Positions 1 through 8,234 of a stretch of DNA of 64,000 bases are shown here, one piece after another. A program made the translations under genes and the position numbers. The number at the start of each line of letters is the position of its first letter. Position 1 is the stretch's first letter. The notes beneath the pieces were generated by a model, which searched no databases, was not told where the DNA came from, and saw nothing but the letters and a program-made list of their open reading frames with translations. Origin of the DNA: an uncultured Lachnospiraceae bacterium (GTDB lineage: Bacteria > Bacillota > Clostridia > Lachnospirales > Lachnospiraceae); contig CAJTWM010000005.1 in the NCBI GenBank assembly GCA_910579805.1, forward strand, positions 91,894 to 155,893, written 5' to 3'.

Positions 1-777
1 AAATCCCAACGCCGTGGAGATCTGTGAAATCGAGTATGTGGTAGATTCCAGCAGGGACTTTCCTTCCTGTATCCGTTTCCGTAAAAGATAAGTAATCGGT
101 GAAACCCCGATATATTTTGTAAAAGCATGGGCCATATAGTATTTGTTCATATGGGAGAGCGACGCCAGCGTGTCCAGCGTGATATTTTCCGAATAATTTG
201 CATCCATATAATTTTGTATCCGGGTACATTCCCGGTTCAGGAGTTCATTACCGCTTTGGATAATGGACAGGTTGTTGTTCCTGAGCAGGCAGATTATGAT
301 CACTTCCAAAAGGTTCTGGCATACCGCTTCGTAGTTCTCTTTCTTTTTTGCGATCTCTTCCAGCATGATATTCAGATACGCATAGATATTTGATCTGCGC
401 GTATTATATTTGTACACATCTCCGAATGCGGTTTGGATAAAAACCCCCTCCTGTGCGGCGGCAATATGTTCGAAGGAAAAAGAAAGCCCTTCTATACCCA
501 GCACAATATATTCTAACGGCGTCGTATGCATAGACTTTTCCGTGTGCTGCACATTCGGGTTGATAACGACCAAATCGTTTTCGCAGACAGGCAGTTCCGT
601 ATCCTCCGCAACAAACAGGCCGTTACCGCGTACAACGTAAAAAAGCTCGCTGAAAGGATGGGAGTGCATAATGCTCTGCCAGTCCCCCTCGTACTTTGAC
701 GTTGAGACGTACAAAAGTTTCAAACTGTCGAAATCGGAAAGCTGGATCCCTTCGATACAATGTCTTGTGTTTCCCAT
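1..777 (-). CDS. AraC-family transcriptional regulator, cupin sensor domain (3' end cut by window)
   Basis: The reverse strand reads 259 codons from an ATG at 777 to the window edge without a stop, so the last few dozen residues are missing. Residues about 20-95 look like an AraC-type cupin sensor (MHSHPFSELFYVV, then NPNVQHTE). The C-terminal part carries the two helix-turn-helix units: the first around ENITLDTLASLSHMN followed by FTKYIGVSPITYL, the second starting at YSISQISTALGF at the edge. GGGAG lies 5 bases before the ATG. The gene is divergent from the galacto-N-biose importer operon that starts at 1303, so it is the natural candidate regulator of that operon; this is inference from position. 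Its start is overlapped by a structured repeat shared with the leader of the gene at 23455. Confidence 0.88.
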   Translation of the reverse strand, partial: MGNTRHCIEGIQLSDFDSLKLLYVSTSKYEGDWQSIMHSHPFSELFYVVRGNGLFVAEDTELPVCENDLVVINPNVQHTEKSMHTTPLEYIVLGIEGLSFSFEHIAAAQEGVFIQTAFGDVYKYNTRRSNIYAYLNIMLEEIAKKKENYEAVCQNLLEVIIICLLRNNNLSIIQSGNELLNRECTRIQNYMDANYSENITLDTLASLSHMNKYYMAHAFTKYIGVSPITYLLRKRIQEGKSLLESTTYSISQISTALGF

Positions 778-860
778 ATTTGCTCCCATCTGTCCGCTTT
801 TGCGGACTTCAAATCAGGGAGGCTGAAAGCGCATTTCTTTCAACCTTCCCGTTATGCCGC
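778..860 (-). repeat. Dispersed 83-bp leader element, copy 1
   Basis: Read on the minus strand, this block matches 23368-23450 along its whole length with a one-base gap. Shared landmarks are GCGGC-TRACGG, GAAAGAAAT, CCTCCCTGATTTGAA, GTCCGCAAAAG and GATGGGAG. Here GTCCGC-AAAA-GCGGAC is a perfect 6-bp hairpin, and it is enclosed by CTCCC (821-817) pairing with GGGAG (787-783). That GGGAG is the Shine-Dalgarno site of the AraC gene. An upstream small hairpin is GGAAG/CTTTC. The direct observation is sequence similarity plus complementarity; a regulatory role is inferred. Confidence 0.75.
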
Positions 861-1302
861 TCTGCGGCACAAAACATCCCAGACCATATGCTGTAAAACG
901 AGTTTAAGATAAGTTTAAAATTTCACAATATTTCGTTAAAAAAAGCATAGCAGAATTTATATATTTTGTCTATAAATACATCCTGTCAATAAATTTAAAA
1001 ATAATTACTATATTTATTTTGTAAATATAGCACACAAATTGAAATTTTATTTTTATAGACTGCATATAATGTTATATTTCAAAATGGAAATAAATATAAA
1101 ATTTACACAATGAATCAATAAAAAATAAAAAAAAATAAACACTTTTCAACAAAAAAGCAATATATATAAAATACCAAGCAACAATCAGATTGATTATAAG
1201 AAACAGATAAGTTATGCTTTAGTTGTACTTAATTGAGCGAGGCAGTATCCGATTCTGCCGGTACCATTTTTTCGAACATAAATCGAAAAGGGAGGGATTT
1301 TT
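861..1302. other. AT-rich divergent intergenic region
   Basis: This 442-bp stretch between the AraC gene and the importer operon has no credible coding region. It is very AT-rich from about 900 to 1210, with A-runs and phased T/A tracts of the sort that bend DNA, and it must contain the promoters of both divergent units. Only the rightward promoter could be proposed with any support. Confidence 0.6.
1190..1218 (+). promoter_or_regulatory. Putative sigma-A promoter of the galacto-N-biose/lacto-N-biose operon
   Basis: TTGATT at 1190-1195 and TATGCT at 1213-1218 are separated by 17 bases. The predicted transcript would begin about 80 bases before the start codon at 1303. Chance matches are common in such AT-rich DNA. 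Confidence 0.4.
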
Positions 1303-2721
1303 ATGAAATCAAAAAAGGTTATATCATTGTTACTGATGGCAGCTATGTCCGTATCACTTTTGGCAGGATGCGGCAATTCCGGCAGTCAGCCGGCGGAAGG
1401 CAGTACCCCTGCTCCCGCGCCTGCTGATGCAGGAGAGGAGAAACCGGCAGATGAACCGCAGCAGACGGATGCAGAGCAGCCTGCTGAGGTTGAGGAGCAG
1501 ACTTTAAAGGTAGCCGCTTTTGAAGGCGGATACGGAGCGGATATGTGGTCCGAGGTTGTGGCGGCTTTTGAAGCTTCGCATCCCGGCGTGACCGTAGAGC
1601 TTACGGTCGATAAAAAACTGGAAGACGTGATCAGTCCCGCCATGAAAGCAGGAGATTATCCGGATGTGGTGCATCTTGCGACGAACCGTGAAGCGGCCCT
1701 GACAGAAACATTGACAAAAGAAAAAGCGCTTCTTCCGCTGACAGACGTACTGGAAATGACGGTTCCCGGTGAAAGCGTAAAAGTAAAAGACAAGATCATT
1801 CCCGGTTTCCTTGATACATTGGCAACCAACCCTTACGGGGACGGCGTAACCTATTATGCGCCGATGTTCTACAGTCCCTGTGGTCTTTTCTATAACGCAG
1901 GACTCTTTAAGGAAAAAGGCTGGGATATCCCGACTACATGGGAAGAAATGTGGGCCCTTGGAGATAAAGCGGCAGAGGAAGGCATTGCCCTCTTTACTTA
2001 TCCTACGACAGGATATTTTGACGCATTCACATACGCGGCGCTGGCATCCGCCGGCGGTTCTGATTTCTTCAATAGCTGCATGACTTATGAAGACGGCATT
2101 TGGGAAAGCGAGAATGCGACCAAAGTATTTGAACTGATCGCAAAGCTTGGAGAATATACGGAAGGCACGACGGTTGCTAACGCAAATAACGACAATTTTA
2201 CAAAGAACCAGCAATTGATCCTTGATAATAAAGCGATCTTCTGCCCGAACGGAACATGGCTTCCGGGCGAAATGGCCGAAGCGCCGAGAGCAGACGGTTT
2301 TGAGTGGGGATTTATGGCTCTTCCGGCAGTGAACGAGGGCGGTTCAGGATGTTCCTTCTGCTGGTTTGAGCAGATGTGGATTCCGGCAGCGGCAGAGAAT
2401 CAGGATATGGCGAAAGAGTTTGTGGCTTATATGTATTCTGACGAAGCGGCGAAGATCTTTGCAAAATCTACTGCAATCCAGCCGATCACCGGCATCAGCG
2501 ATTCTTTGGAAGGCGACAACAAGATGTTCTATAGTATCTATGACAACGGCGCAAGCGCGGTTATGGGCGGATTCGCTTCTACCGCACCGGTTGAGGGCGT
2601 AAATATGCTGGATATTCTGTGCGGAACGGTCAACAGTATCGTAAGCGGCGACAAGACTGTTGCCGAATGGCAGGCAGCCGTAGAAGAAGCAAGCGATAAA
2701 TTAAGAGAAGCAATGGAATAA
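1303..2721 (+). CDS. Carbohydrate ABC transporter substrate-binding lipoprotein
   Basis: This 472-residue protein starts with a lipoprotein signal peptide whose lipobox is LLAGC with Cys23, followed by a Pro/Ala/Glu-rich tether to about residue 65. The rest resembles family 1 extracellular sugar-binding proteins (for example KKLEDVISPAMKAGDYPDVVHL and the YNAGLFKEKGWDIPTTWEE region typical of MalE/NgcE-like proteins). The start is ATG with GGGAGGG 7 bases upstream. It is followed by a strong terminator and then two permease genes. Because the operon also encodes GH112 phosphorylase and N-acetylhexosamine kinase, the likely ligand is lacto-N-biose or galacto-N-biose from mucin or host glycans; ligand choice is inference. 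No ATPase gene is present in the window. Confidence 0.9.
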   Translation: MKSKKVISLLLMAAMSVSLLAGCGNSGSQPAEGSTPAPAPADAGEEKPADEPQQTDAEQPAEVEEQTLKVAAFEGGYGADMWSEVVAAFEASHPGVTVELTVDKKLEDVISPAMKAGDYPDVVHLATNREAALTETLTKEKALLPLTDVLEMTVPGESVKVKDKIIPGFLDTLATNPYGDGVTYYAPMFYSPCGLFYNAGLFKEKGWDIPTTWEEMWALGDKAAEEGIALFTYPTTGYFDAFTYAALASAGGSDFFNSCMTYEDGIWESENATKVFELIAKLGEYTEGTTVANANNDNFTKNQQLILDNKAIFCPNGTWLPGEMAEAPRADGFEWGFMALPAVNEGGSGCSFCWFEQMWIPAAAENQDMAKEFVAYMYSDEAAKIFAKSTAIQPITGISDSLEGDNKMFYSIYDNGASAVMGGFASTAPVEGVNMLDILCGTVNSIVSGDKTVAEWQAAVEEASDKLREAME

Positions 2722-2732
2722 GGTTTTAGGAG

Positions 2733-2768
2733 CGCTCCGAAGGTTTCTGCCTTTGGAGCGTTTTTTTT
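2733..2768 (+). terminator. Intrinsic terminator between binding protein and permease genes
   Basis: CGCTCCGAAGG (2733-2743) pairs with CCTTTGGAGCG (2750-2760) with one G-U pair and a 6-base loop, followed by eight T. Partial termination here would give more binding protein than permease. Confidence 0.9.
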
Positions 2769-2789
2769 ACAGGAAATGGAGGTGCGAGT

Positions 2790-3683
2790 GTGAAAAAAGT
2801 CAAAGGAAAATCGGTTTTTATTACCGTATGCGTAGCTCCGGCAGTTATACTGTTTGTTATCTTCATGCTGATTCCCACTCTAAACGTTTTTAAAATGTCT
2901 CTTTATAAATGGGGCGGGTATTCTAATACGAAACAGTTTGTCGGACTGAATAATTTTAAGATTCTGATGGAAGACCAAAACTTTTTCCGTTCTTTCCAAA
3001 ATTCGGTGCTGCTGATTGTAATCGTAACGATCGTTACCCTTGCGCTCTCCTTGATTTTTGCGTCCATTCTTTCCCGCGAGAAGATCAAGGGGCAGAACAT
3101 CCTGCGGATCATATTTTACATACCCAATATTTTGTCCGTAGTTGTTATATCCGCAATCTTTTCTGCAATCTATGACCCGAATAACGGACTGTTAAACAGT
3201 ATCATCGGTATTTTCAGAGGAAGTGAAGAAACGCCTGTCCTCTGGCTGGGGGATCAGAAACTTGTAATTTACAGTCTGGTCATTGCGATGGTCTGGCAGG
3301 CGATCGGATATTACATGGTTATGTACATGGCAAGTATGGCAAGCGTGCCGGAAAGCCTGTATGAATCAGCCGACCTTGAGGGTGCGGGCAAACTGCGTCA
3401 GTTTTTCTCCATTACTCTGCCGTTGATCTGGACGAATATCAGGACGACGCTGACTTTCTTCGTGATCAGTTCCATCAATATCAGTTTCCTGATCGTGAAG
3501 GCACTGACAAACGGCGGCCCTGACGGCGCGACGGAGGTATTCTTAAGTTATATGTATAAACAGGCGTATACCAATTCCTCTTACGGTTACGGCATGGCCA
3601 TCGGTGTTGTTGTGTTCCTGTTCTCCTTCGGACTGTCGGCGCTGATCAATTTCGTCACTAAGAGAGAGCCTTTGGAATTTTAA
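2790..3683 (+). CDS. Sugar ABC transporter permease (MalF type)
   Basis: The 297-residue integral membrane protein has about six hydrophobic segments and the EAA loop ESADLEGAGKLRQFFSITLP near residue 190-210, the site that contacts the ATPase. The start is GTG at 2790, with GGAGG 7 bases upstream; no better ATG is available. It sits between the binding protein and the second permease and forms with it the membrane channel of the galacto-N-biose/lacto-N-biose importer. Family assignment is firm; the substrate is inferred from the operon. Confidence 0.92.
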   Translation: MKKVKGKSVFITVCVAPAVILFVIFMLIPTLNVFKMSLYKWGGYSNTKQFVGLNNFKILMEDQNFFRSFQNSVLLIVIVTIVTLALSLIFASILSREKIKGQNILRIIFYIPNILSVVVISAIFSAIYDPNNGLLNSIIGIFRGSEETPVLWLGDQKLVIYSLVIAMVWQAIGYYMVMYMASMASVPESLYESADLEGAGKLRQFFSITLPLIWTNIRTTLTFFVISSINISFLIVKALTNGGPDGATEVFLSYMYKQAYTNSSYGYGMAIGVVVFLFSFGLSALINFVTKREPLEF

Positions 3684-3698
3684 GGGAGGGGGAGGAAG

Positions 3699-4583
3699 AT
3701 GAATAAAACAAAAAAAGAAATGAGCTTTGACACCTTGTACAAAGTCTTTATCTATGTGGCCCTGCTGACGCTTGCCATCAGTATTGTCGTACCGGTAAGC
3801 TGGGTATTTCTGGCATCGATTAAGGAAAATTCCGAATTTTACGGAAATCCATGGACAATGCCGAAAGGCTTTTATTTTCAAAACTTTATAGACGCCTTTG
3901 AAAAAGCGAAAATGGGAGAGTATTTTCTCAATTCGGTACTGGTGACGGCGCTTGCCCTTATTATTTTACTGGTGGTCGCCCTTCCGGCGGCATATGTGCT
4001 TGCGCGGTATCGGTTTTTTGGAAGTAAGCTGATTAACGTCATGTTTATGGGCGGTCTTTTCATTAATGTAAATTACATTGTAGTACCGATTTTTCTTATG
4101 TTTGTGGATGCGGATAAATTCCTGAAGTCTTTGGGCGGCAGTGGATTTTTCCTGAATAATCTTTTTATTGTGGCGCTTGTTTATGCGTCTACCGCCCTGC
4201 CCTTTACGATTTACCTGCTTTCGGGATTCTTTATCACCATACCCCGGGATTATGAAGAGGCGGCTTACATGGATGGCAGCGGGTATTTCCGGACTATGGT
4301 CCGAATCATGATGCCGATGGCGCTGCCTAGTATCATTACGGTTATCCTGTTCAACTTCCTGTCGTTTTGGAACGAGTACATTATTTCCATGACGCTGCTC
4401 ACCAAAGATTCCAAGACGCTGCCTGTGGGCCTGATGCAGTTGATGCAGGCGCAGAAAGCGGCTGCGAATTACGGCCAGCTCTATGCCGGGCTTGTGATCG
4501 TAATGCTCCCGACCTTGATCTTGTATATCTTAGTACAGAAGAAACTGACGCAGGGCATGAGCCTGGGCGGATTAAAAGGTTGA
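3699..4583 (+). CDS. Sugar ABC transporter permease (MalG type)
   Basis: This 294-residue membrane protein has six predicted membrane segments and the EAA loop EAAYMDGSGYFRTMVRIMMP. It ends with the GLMQLMQ...MSLGGLKG tail typical of MalG-type carbohydrate permeases. The gene starts 15 bases after the first permease, with a GGGAGGGGGAGG purine tract upstream. It is the heterodimer partner of the product at 2790-3683. Confidence 0.92.
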   Translation: MNKTKKEMSFDTLYKVFIYVALLTLAISIVVPVSWVFLASIKENSEFYGNPWTMPKGFYFQNFIDAFEKAKMGEYFLNSVLVTALALIILLVVALPAAYVLARYRFFGSKLINVMFMGGLFINVNYIVVPIFLMFVDADKFLKSLGGSGFFLNNLFIVALVYASTALPFTIYLLSGFFITIPRDYEEAAYMDGSGYFRTMVRIMMPMALPSIITVILFNFLSFWNEYIISMTLLTKDSKTLPVGLMQLMQAQKAAANYGQLYAGLVIVMLPTLILYILVQKKLTQGMSLGGLKG

Positions 4584-4601
4584 TCGGAAGGAGGAACACA
4601 G

Positions 4602-4766
4602 ATGAAATATGTTGTCAGATTATTGTATCTTCTTGTTTTTATCGGATGTATCACGCTCGTTGTTGTGGGGCAGCGTAATATCGGCCCGGCAGGACTTGCG
4701 GTTATGATTGTCGGTCTGCTGGGGATACTGGTTCTTCTCTATCTTTACAATAAAAAATATCAATAA
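4602..4766 (+). CDS. Small membrane protein of the GH112 operon (54 aa)
   Basis: An ATG at 4602, preceded by GGAAGGAGG with suitable spacing, opens a 54-codon frame that ends 13 bases before the phosphorylase start. The product has two hydrophobic stretches, about residues 5-22 (LLYLLVFIGCITLVVV) and 31-48 (GLAVMIVGLLGILVLLYLY), with a QRNIGP turn between them, so a two-helix hairpin in the membrane is likely. It resembles the small DUF6903-type proteins that I recall near lacto-N-biose phosphorylase genes, but I cannot verify this. It might be an accessory subunit of the importer. The good ribosome-binding site and tight packing argue that it is real. Confidence 0.75.
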   Translation: MKYVVRLLYLLVFIGCITLVVVGQRNIGPAGLAVMIVGLLGILVLLYLYNKKYQ

Positions 4767-4779
4767 GGAGGCGCCTATA

Positions 4780-6948
4780 ATGAAGAATGAAAATATCGGC
4801 AGACTGACTCTTCCTACGGATGCGGATATGGTTGACGAAACCATACGTCTGAAAAATATGCTGGGTGCGGATGCGCTGCGCGACTGCGACGGGACGGTTA
4901 TGCCCGGGGAACTTTTGAATCAGGACGCCAAGATTTATGCCACATATTATACCACCAGAAAGGACAATGACTGGGCGCAGCAAAATCCCGAGGAGATCCA
5001 GCAGGAATATCTGATCAGCGACCGTGTGACGGCAAGGGGGGGAAGCCTGCGTATTGAGCTTATGAAAGGTTTCCACGCCGAACAGCTTAAAGTAAATACG
5101 ATAGATTCGCCGAAACGCTGGTGGGAAGTGATCGACAGAACGACGGGCGAGGTCGTTCCGACGGAAAAATGGGAATATGACGAGGCTGTGGGGGAAGTCG
5201 TGATCGAAACCGTTCCGTATCATCAATACACGGTCAGTTTCCTTGCATTTTTAATATGGGATCCCGTACATATGTACAATTTTATTACAAACGACTGGAA
5301 GGATGCGCCCCATCAACTGACTTATGATGTGAGACAGCCCAAGACGCAGGCTTATGTCAAAGAAAAGCTGAAAAAGTGGTGTGAGGACAATCCCCATGTA
5401 GACGTTGTGCGGTTTACTACATTTTTCCATCAGTTTACTTTAACCTTTGACGATCAGAAACGTGAAAAATATGTGGAATGGTTCGGGTACAGCGCCAGCG
5501 TCAGCCCTTATATTTTAGAGCAGTTTGAAAAATGGGCCGGTTATCCCTTCCGCCCCGAATATATCGTGGATCAGGGATACCACAATTCCACTTTCAGAGT
5601 ACCTTCCAAGGAATTTCGGGATTTTGTAGAGTTTCAGCAGATCGAAGTTTCGAAACTGGCGAAGGAATTGGTGGATATTGTACACAGCTACGGTAAAGAA
5701 GCGATGATGTTCCTTGGCGATCATTGGATCGGAACGGAGCCTTTCGGGAAATATTTTAAAAATATCGGGCTGGATGCTGTCGTTGGTTCTGTAGGGGACG
5801 GCGTTACGCTGCGGATGATCTCAGATATCAAGGGTGTGAAATATACGGAGGGACGCTTGCTGCCTTACTTCTTTCCGGACGTTTTCACGGAAGGCGGTGA
5901 TCCTATCGGCGAAGCGCAGGATAATTGGCTGAAAGCGCGCAGGGCGATCCTGCGGTCCCCGTTAGACCGTATCGGATACGGCGGTTATCTTAAGCTGGCA
6001 TCGGAATGGCCCGGATTTATCGACCAGATTCAAAAAGTAGTAGGAGAATTCCGGCAGATACATGAAAACATGCAGGGAACGAAATCATACACTGCACCCT
6101 TTAAAGTCGGTATTTTAAACTGCTGGGGCAGCATAAGGCGCTGGATGTCGAATCAGGTACACCATGCATTGTGGTACCGGGAAATTTACTCTTATGTGGG
6201 CGTGATCGAGTGTCTGAGCGGAATGCCGATCGATGTGGAATTTATCGACTTTGAACAAATAAAGAACGGTATCGATCCTGAGATCCGGGTGATCATCAAT
6301 GCCGGAGACGCTTACACCTCGTGGAGCGGTGCGGAAAACTGGAAGGATGAAAAGGTGGTATGCGCCATCCGCCGGTTTGTTGACGAGGGAGGCGGTTTTA
6401 TCGGCGTAGGAGAACCCAGCGCCTGCCAGTATCAGGGACGTTATTTCCAGCTCAGCGACGTACTGGGCGTTGACAGAGAACTTGGTTTTTCTATGAGTAC
6501 GGACAAATACAATACGTTAAACAGAGAACATTTTATTTTGGAAGATATTCCGGGCGACATTGATTTTGGCGAGGGAAAGAGCCGCATCTACGCGCAGGGT
6601 GAACAGTATCAGATTTTGGATATGGACGGAAAATACAGCCGTCTGGTAGTGAACAAATACGGAAAGGGCAGGAGCGTTTATTTTGCCGGACTTCCTTACT
6701 CTCCGCAGAACTGCCGCATTCTGCTGCGGGCTCTTTATTTTGCAGCGGGGAAAGAAGAGGAGTTGAAAAAATTCTATGTTACGAATGTGGATACGGAACT
6801 TGCCGTTTTTGAACAGACCGGAAAAATTGCCGTGATCAATAATTCCAAAGAGCCGAAAGAGACGGATCTGTATGTGCGGGGACAATGTTTTGCGCATCTT
6901 GAACTGGAGCCTATGGAGATGCGGTGGATAGAGATGGAGGGAACCTGA
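4780..6948 (+). CDS. lnpA: GH112 1,3-beta-galactosyl-N-acetylhexosamine phosphorylase
   Basis: The enzyme splits lacto-N-biose or galacto-N-biose with phosphate into galactose-1-phosphate and GlcNAc or GalNAc in the cytoplasm. The 722-residue product has the family landmarks seen in the Bifidobacterium longum enzyme: the N-terminal RLTLPTDAD, YTVSFLAFLIWDPVHMYN, VVRFTTFFHQFTLTFDD, then MMFLGDHWIGTEP with the catalytic Asp at 314, and SVGDGVTLRMISDIKGVKYTEGR (written here in parts). The C-terminal portion (VGVGEPSACQYQ, YGKGRSVYFAGLPYS) is the glutamine-amidotransferase-like and beta domains. A reading frame extends 24 codons upstream but overlaps the small membrane protein gene; the ATG at 4780 has GGAGG at the right distance and matches the family N-terminus. 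Preference for lacto-N-biose, galacto-N-biose or galactosyl-rhamnose cannot be settled from sequence reading, though the kinase next door favours N-acetylhexosamines. Confidence 0.92.
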   Translation: MKNENIGRLTLPTDADMVDETIRLKNMLGADALRDCDGTVMPGELLNQDAKIYATYYTTRKDNDWAQQNPEEIQQEYLISDRVTARGGSLRIELMKGFHAEQLKVNTIDSPKRWWEVIDRTTGEVVPTEKWEYDEAVGEVVIETVPYHQYTVSFLAFLIWDPVHMYNFITNDWKDAPHQLTYDVRQPKTQAYVKEKLKKWCEDNPHVDVVRFTTFFHQFTLTFDDQKREKYVEWFGYSASVSPYILEQFEKWAGYPFRPEYIVDQGYHNSTFRVPSKEFRDFVEFQQIEVSKLAKELVDIVHSYGKEAMMFLGDHWIGTEPFGKYFKNIGLDAVVGSVGDGVTLRMISDIKGVKYTEGRLLPYFFPDVFTEGGDPIGEAQDNWLKARRAILRSPLDRIGYGGYLKLASEWPGFIDQIQKVVGEFRQIHENMQGTKSYTAPFKVGILNCWGSIRRWMSNQVHHALWYREIYSYVGVIECLSGMPIDVEFIDFEQIKNGIDPEIRVIINAGDAYTSWSGAENWKDEKVVCAIRRFVDEGGGFIGVGEPSACQYQGRYFQLSDVLGVDRELGFSMSTDKYNTLNREHFILEDIPGDIDFGEGKSRIYAQGEQYQILDMDGKYSRLVVNKYGKGRSVYFAGLPYSPQNCRILLRALYFAAGKEEELKKFYVTNVDTELAVFEQTGKIAVINNSKEPKETDLYVRGQCFAHLELEPMEMRWIEMEGT

Positions 6949-8063
6949 TGAATTGTGAAAGAATAGACGAGGCAATTGCCGCCTTTCCCATCGAGACTGC
7001 TGTTAACGGCAGTCTCGTGGAAAAATCCCCTTATGGGAACGGGCATATCAACGATACCTTCCTGCTTCGCTGCCAGGCGCCCGGACACCACGAGAAGAGA
7101 TTCATTTTACAGCGGATGAACCGCCATATTTTTAAAAATCCGGAACAACTCATGGAAAATATGGTCCATGTTACCAAATACCTGCGCAATAGCCTGATCT
7201 GTCAGGGAAAAGATCCTGACAGGGGGACATTGAACGTACTGCAGACAAGGGACGGCGCCGACTGGTATTTGGACGGCGCGCAGGATTACTGGAGGGTTTT
7301 TCCGTTTATCGAAAAATCCGTATGTCTGGAAAAGGTGGAAAGCGAAAAAGATTTTTATGACAGTGCTGTCGCTTTTGGGAATTTTCAGAAAATGCTGGCT
7401 GATTTTCCCGTAAGTACGCTGCATGAAGTCATACCCAATTTTCATAACACTGCCTCCCGTTTTCGGGACTTTCAAAAGGCGGTGCAGGAGGGCGATAAAG
7501 AGCGGGCTTCGCTTGCCGAAAAGGAAATTGCTTTTGCCCTAAGCAGGGAAAACGAGGCGGGCATACTGACCGGCCTGCTGGCAAAAGGCGAGCTGCCGTT
7601 ACGGGTAACGCATAACGATACGAAACTGAACAATATTCTGTTTGACGCGGATACGCACAAAGCGCTCTGCATCATTGACCTTGACACGGTGATGCCGGGG
7701 CTCTCCTTGTACGATTTCGGGGATTCCATCCGTTTCGGCGCGAGTACGGGGGCGGAGGACGAGCAGGATTTAAGCAAAGTGGAGCTGGATCTGGCTTTAT
7801 TCGAGGCTTTTACCAAAGGGTATCTGGAAGGCTGTGCAGGCAGTCTTACCGAGAAAGAAGTGGGGCTGCTGCCCATGGGCGCGAAGCTGATGGCATACGA
7901 GTGCGGGATGAGATTTTTAGGAGACTTCCTGACAGGCGACCACTATTTCAAGATCCATCGGGAAAACCATAATCTGGACCGGGCAAGAACCCAATTCAAG
8001 TTAGTTGCGGATATGGAATCAAAGTGGGGCGAAATGATCAGGATTGTTCAAAAATATAAATAA
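6948..8063 (+). CDS. nahK: N-acetylhexosamine 1-kinase (APH-fold)
   Basis: The kinase phosphorylates the GlcNAc or GalNAc released by the GH112 enzyme at the anomeric carbon. The 371-residue protein has the aminoglycoside-phosphotransferase fold motifs: a nucleotide-loop region NGHINDTFLL (about residues 28-37), the catalytic loop HNDTKLNN (residues 222-229, base Asp224) and the metal site IDLD (Asp244, Asp246). Its ATG shares one base with the TGA of the phosphorylase gene (translational coupling), and GGAGGG precedes it. An upstream in-frame ATG at 6924 lies inside the phosphorylase gene and was rejected. GalT and GalE, needed to use galactose-1-phosphate, are not in the operon. Confidence 0.9.
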   Translation: MNCERIDEAIAAFPIETAVNGSLVEKSPYGNGHINDTFLLRCQAPGHHEKRFILQRMNRHIFKNPEQLMENMVHVTKYLRNSLICQGKDPDRGTLNVLQTRDGADWYLDGAQDYWRVFPFIEKSVCLEKVESEKDFYDSAVAFGNFQKMLADFPVSTLHEVIPNFHNTASRFRDFQKAVQEGDKERASLAEKEIAFALSRENEAGILTGLLAKGELPLRVTHNDTKLNNILFDADTHKALCIIDLDTVMPGLSLYDFGDSIRFGASTGAEDEQDLSKVELDLALFEAFTKGYLEGCAGSLTEKEVGLLPMGAKLMAYECGMRFLGDFLTGDHYFKIHRENHNLDRARTQFKLVADMESKWGEMIRIVQKYK

Positions 8064-8077
8064 GTTCTAGTATAAAT

Positions 8078-8164
8078 AAGTCCGGGCTGCCGTGCCGGTT
8101 TGTTTTTCTGTGCTTTAAGGAGCATAGAAGCAGGGTTAGGGTATCAGCGTGGCAGCCCGGACTT
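8078..8164. terminator. Long branched inverted repeat between convergent genes
   Basis: A perfect 14-bp inverted repeat (8078-8091 AAGTCCGGGCTGCC; 8151-8164) encloses 59 bases. These contain a second hairpin of 9 bp, TTCTGTGCT pairing with AGCATAGAA around a 6-base loop. It lies between the ends of the kinase gene and the oppositely oriented ammonium transporter gene, where a bidirectional terminator is expected. However, the arms are unusually long, the loop is large and there is no good U-tract, so a small RNA or mobile-repeat origin is also possible. Confidence 0.6.
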
Positions 8165-8234
8165 TGTCAAAAGAAAAATTTGTCAAAGAAAAAGTTTATT
8201 TTTAAATTTTTAAAATCAGTCTTTTTCAGGAAGA

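Noticed and set aside
1504..2214. Long minus-strand open frame (236 codons) antisense to the binding-protein gene
   Set aside because: It has no ribosome-binding site or recognisable motif and its codons mirror a well-supported lipoprotein gene; similar long antisense frames opposite 24642, 25769 and 48671 were rejected for the same reason.
4708..4779. 24-codon N-terminal extension of the GH112 enzyme
   Set aside because: It overlaps the 54-residue membrane protein in another frame, has no ribosome-binding site and is not like the family.
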